From: Rhodococcus triatomae
GTDB taxonomy: Bacteria > Actinomycetota > Actinomycetes > Mycobacteriales > Mycobacteriaceae
Direction: 5' to 3'
Length of the DNA stretch: 64,000 bases
Assembly (NCBI RefSeq): GCF_014217785.1
Contig: NZ_CP048814.1
Span: 1,674,001 to 1,738,000, forward strand
In this document: positions 61,880 to 64,000 of the stretch, piece after piece
Layout of the letters: every line of letters begins with the position of its first letter
Numbering within the stretch: position 1 is the first letter of the stretch
Program-made: the position numbers and the translations under genes
Notes under the pieces: model-generated
What the model was told of the DNA's origin: nothing
Databases searched by the model: none
What the model saw: the letters and a program-made list of their open reading frames with translations, nothing else

Positions 61880-63075
61880 CCACTCCCCCTACGCTCGAGG
61901 AGCGCCCGCAGGAGCTCCGCGCCAGGCGCGCGATCGGAGCCCACCGTCCACGCCGGCACGATCGTGACCCGGCCGGTGTGGGCGTCCGGTGAGACGACTC
62001 CCACCTGTACGAGGCGACGCCGCCCGTCCGCGCCACGATGGACGTGGAGCACGACCTGGAGGGCCGCTGCGAGCTGACTGTGCAGCGCCGCCCGATCGAG
62101 TCCGCCGAGGGCGGCGAGCGCCTCGAGCCGGGCAGGAACCTCGTCGGGGGAATTGGCGTGCACCGTTCCCGCGCCGCCGTCGTGGCCGGTGTTGAGGGCA
62201 GTGAGAAGATCGACGACCTCGGGGCCCCGCACCTCGCCGACCACCAGTCGGTCCGGACGCATCCGCAACGACTGCCGCACCAGATCACGAATCGTCACTT
62301 CCCCCACGCCCTCGACGTTCGCCGCCCGCGCCACCAGCCGCACCACGTGAGGATGCGCGGGCGCCAGTTCGGCGGCATCCTCGACGCAGACGATGCGCTC
62401 GACCGGGTCCACCTCGCCGAGCAACGCGGCGAGCAGGGTCGTCTTTCCGGCGCCGGTCCCGCCGACGACGAGAAAGGCGAGCCTGGCACGGACGATCCGG
62501 ACCAGCAGTTCGTACGCGGCCGGCTCGAGCGTGCCCCGGGCACGCAACGCCTCGAGGCCCTGGGTCGCCGGGCGCAGCACACGCAGCGACAGACACGTCC
62601 CGCCCTGCGCCACCGGAGCCAGCACCGCGTGCAGGCGCACCCCGAACGTGCCGTTGCCGACACCCATCCCGTTCCCGAGGGCACCGAGCCGGCCGTCCAC
62701 CCACGGCTGGGCGTCGTCGAGACGGCGCCCGGCCGCCAGGGCCAACCGCTGGCCGAGCCGACGCACCGCCGCCTCGTCCGCGAACCGCACCGCGGCGCGC
62801 TCGAGGCCGCGTCCGCGGTCCACCCACACCTGGTCCGGCCCGGTGACCAGGACGTCCGAGACGCCGGGCTCGGCGAGGATCGCCTCGAGAGGGCCGGCGC
62901 CGGTGAGTTCGGTCTGCAACTCGCGGAGCACGGCGAGCAGGTCGGCGTCGCCGAGAACCCCACCGGACTCGGACCGGATCGCCTCGGCCACCGTGGCGGG
63001 AGTCGGGTCACCGGCCGCCTGGGCGAGCCGGTCCCGCACCCGATCCAGGAGATCCGTGTTCACCAGCGGGCTCAC
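61876..63075 (-). CDS. tadA: TadA pilus assembly ATPase
   Basis: A 399-residue type II/IV secretion ATPase. Walker A VVGGTGAGKTTLLAAL, Asp box IVCVEDAAELAP, Walker B RLVVGEVRGPEVVDLL and His box NTGHDGGAGTVHAN are all intact. GTG at 63075 overlaps the upstream stop as GTGA; GTG at 63084 is also possible. It powers Flp pilus assembly. Confidence 0.94.
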   Translation of the reverse strand: MSPLVNTDLLDRVRDRLAQAAGDPTPATVAEAIRSESGGVLGDADLLAVLRELQTELTGAGPLEAILAEPGVSDVLVTGPDQVWVDRGRGLERAAVRFADEAAVRRLGQRLALAAGRRLDDAQPWVDGRLGALGNGMGVGNGTFGVRLHAVLAPVAQGGTCLSLRVLRPATQGLEALRARGTLEPAAYELLVRIVRARLAFLVVGGTGAGKTTLLAALLGEVDPVERIVCVEDAAELAPAHPHVVRLVARAANVEGVGEVTIRDLVRQSLRMRPDRLVVGEVRGPEVVDLLTALNTGHDGGAGTVHANSPDEVPARLEALAALGGLDRAALHSQLAAALQVVLHVHRGADGRRRLVQVGVVSPDAHTGRVTIVPAWTVGSDRAPGAELLRALLERRGSG

Positions 63076-64000
63076 GCCGCCCACCCCACGCGCTCGGGCC
63101 GCTCGGCCAACCGCGCCAGTACGGCGCGCGCTGCCTCACCGAGCGGCGAACGACGGCGCAGCCGGAACCCGTCGTGCTCGAGCATTCCCGGCACCGCCCG
63201 GTCCGCGCGCATCGAGGCCAGCAGCGGACGATCCACCGCGGTGACCACGTCCGACGCCCGTAGACCGCCGGGTGCCGGGCCCCGGACGACGAGCCCGACG
63301 TTCGGATTCCGCTGGGCGATCCGCCCCGCCACCTTCTCGGCCGCGACACACCCGCGCACCGTCGCGGGAACGACGAGCGCAACCAGATCGGATTCGGCCA
63401 GCAGTACGTCCGCGATCTCCGCTCCGGGAATCTCGCCACCGGGCCGGGGAACATCACACACCGTGACCTCCACCGACGAGCGAGCCGCCTCGAGTACGGC
63501 CCGCGCGGCCGCGGCCGTCGGGCCGAACGACTCGCCCTCGACCCGGTCGCAGGAGAGCACCCGCACACCGGACGACGCGCGGGGAAGGGCGTCGTACAGC
63601 GCGGTGGCCGAGACCCGGCCGCTCTCCACCCGCAACCCCGACCACCGCAGCCCCGGCGTGCTCTCGAGGCCGAGGGTGAGATCCAACCCGGACCCGTAGG
63701 TGTCCGCGTCGACGAGCAGCGTCGTCATCTCGTCCGCAACCGATGCCGACGCCAGGGCGGCCGAGAACGTGGACGCACCGGCACCGCCGCACCCGCCGAC
63801 GACCGCGACCACAGCTCCCGTACCGGTCTCCGTCCCCGGGCGCTCCCCCATCGACGTCATCAGCGCCGGTTCGTCGTCCGGCAGACCGAGGACGGATTCG
63901 GCGCCGACCTCGGCCGCGGCCTTCCACTCGGCGAGACCGGGTTCTCCTTCCGTCACGATCACCACCCCGGACCGCCTGCGGACGCCACCGCGCCGGTGCG
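63072..64000 (-). CDS. Ssd-like (septum site-determining/CpaE) ATPase, 5' end outside window
   Basis: Visible part about 309 residues, open to the right edge. An N-terminal receiver-like remnant (AEWKAAAEVGAESVLGLP) is followed by a MinD/ParA-type fold: deviant Walker A VVGGCGGAGASTFSAAL, then LLVDADTYGSGLDLTLGLE. The usual Lys of Walker A is absent, as is common in this clade. The M. tuberculosis homologue Rv3660c affects septation; in the tad operon it likely positions the pilus machine, like TadZ/CpaE. An internal GTG at 63965 is not the true start by comparison with family length. Confidence 0.88.
   Translation of the reverse strand, partial: HRRGGVRRRSGVVIVTEGEPGLAEWKAAAEVGAESVLGLPDDEPALMTSMGERPGTETGTGAVVAVVGGCGGAGASTFSAALASASVADEMTTLLVDADTYGSGLDLTLGLESTPGLRWSGLRVESGRVSATALYDALPRASSGVRVLSCDRVEGESFGPTAAAARAVLEAARSSVEVTVCDVPRPGGEIPGAEIADVLLAESDLVALVVPATVRGCVAAEKVAGRIAQRNPNVGLVVRGPAPGGLRASDVVTAVDRPLLASMRADRAVPGMLEHDGFRLRRRSPLGEAARAVLARLAERPERVGWAA

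Overview
This window comes from a high-GC actinobacterium of the order Mycobacteriales, most probably a Rhodococcus. The 16S rRNA has the Rhodococcus-type sequence, protein families are actinobacterial, GTG and TTG starts are common, and gene order closely follows the Mycobacterium tuberculosis stretches lsr2-lysS-coaX-panD-panC-fol-ftsH-hpt-tilS-dacB-ppa and holB-topA-cspA-helicase-tad. I see no phage, insertion sequence, CRISPR array or plasmid function. It reads as ordinary chromosome with a few accessory islands.

Layout. 1-1341: the end of an unknown gene, a DUF3558 lipoprotein and a remnant of a second copy. 1445-12029, mostly minus strand: lsr2, lysS, a rhodanese and cysteine dioxygenase pair behind a cysteine-codon leader, then coaX-panD-panC-DUF2520 (vitamin B5/CoA) and DUF6779-DUF3180-folK-folB-folP-folE (folate), many joined by ATGA or GTGA overlaps. 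12035-20253: ftsH, an amidase, hpt, tilS, a zincin-like protein and a PBP4-type dacB, with ppa diverging. 20986-26833: small membrane proteins, a crotonase, an alpha/beta hydrolase, a TetR regulator with a divergent membrane protein, ybaK and a flavin reductase. 26872-29176: a sulfur-linked locus with a SAM-IV riboswitch, a class V aminotransferase, a cysteine-containing leader peptide and a very short luciferase-like protein. 29190-31283: an ECF42-type sigma factor with a double YCII (DGPF) protein and a matching ECF promoter. 31468-36680: a poly-epsilon-lysine-synthetase-like NRPS translationally coupled to an M1 peptidase. 36691-41855: MFS exporter plus GntR, then an ectoine-type ABC importer.

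42050-47806 is one complete rRNA operon on the minus strand (16S-23S-5S) with a strong terminator and two candidate promoters. 47853-53834 holds small proteins, DUF2752, tRNA-Thr(CGT), holB and topA. 54059-59435 holds cspA, an SftH/MrfA-type helicase, mgtE and an ArsR-SRPBCC pair. 59445-64000 is a minus-strand Tad/Flp pilus operon (ssd-tadA-tadB-tadC-pilin-tadE-tadE-like) running off the right edge.

Most interesting points. Two separate sulfur loci each carry a short Cys-rich leader ORF, and one also has a SAM-IV riboswitch, so three RNA-level sulfur sensors lie within 25 kb. The Pls-like synthetase/M1 peptidase pair predicts a cationic homopoly(amino acid). Short direct repeats recur exactly at gene ends. 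A 36-residue single-TM protein, easily missed by gene finders, sits after DUF2752. All function assignments rest on motifs, architecture and gene order read by eye; no database search was run.
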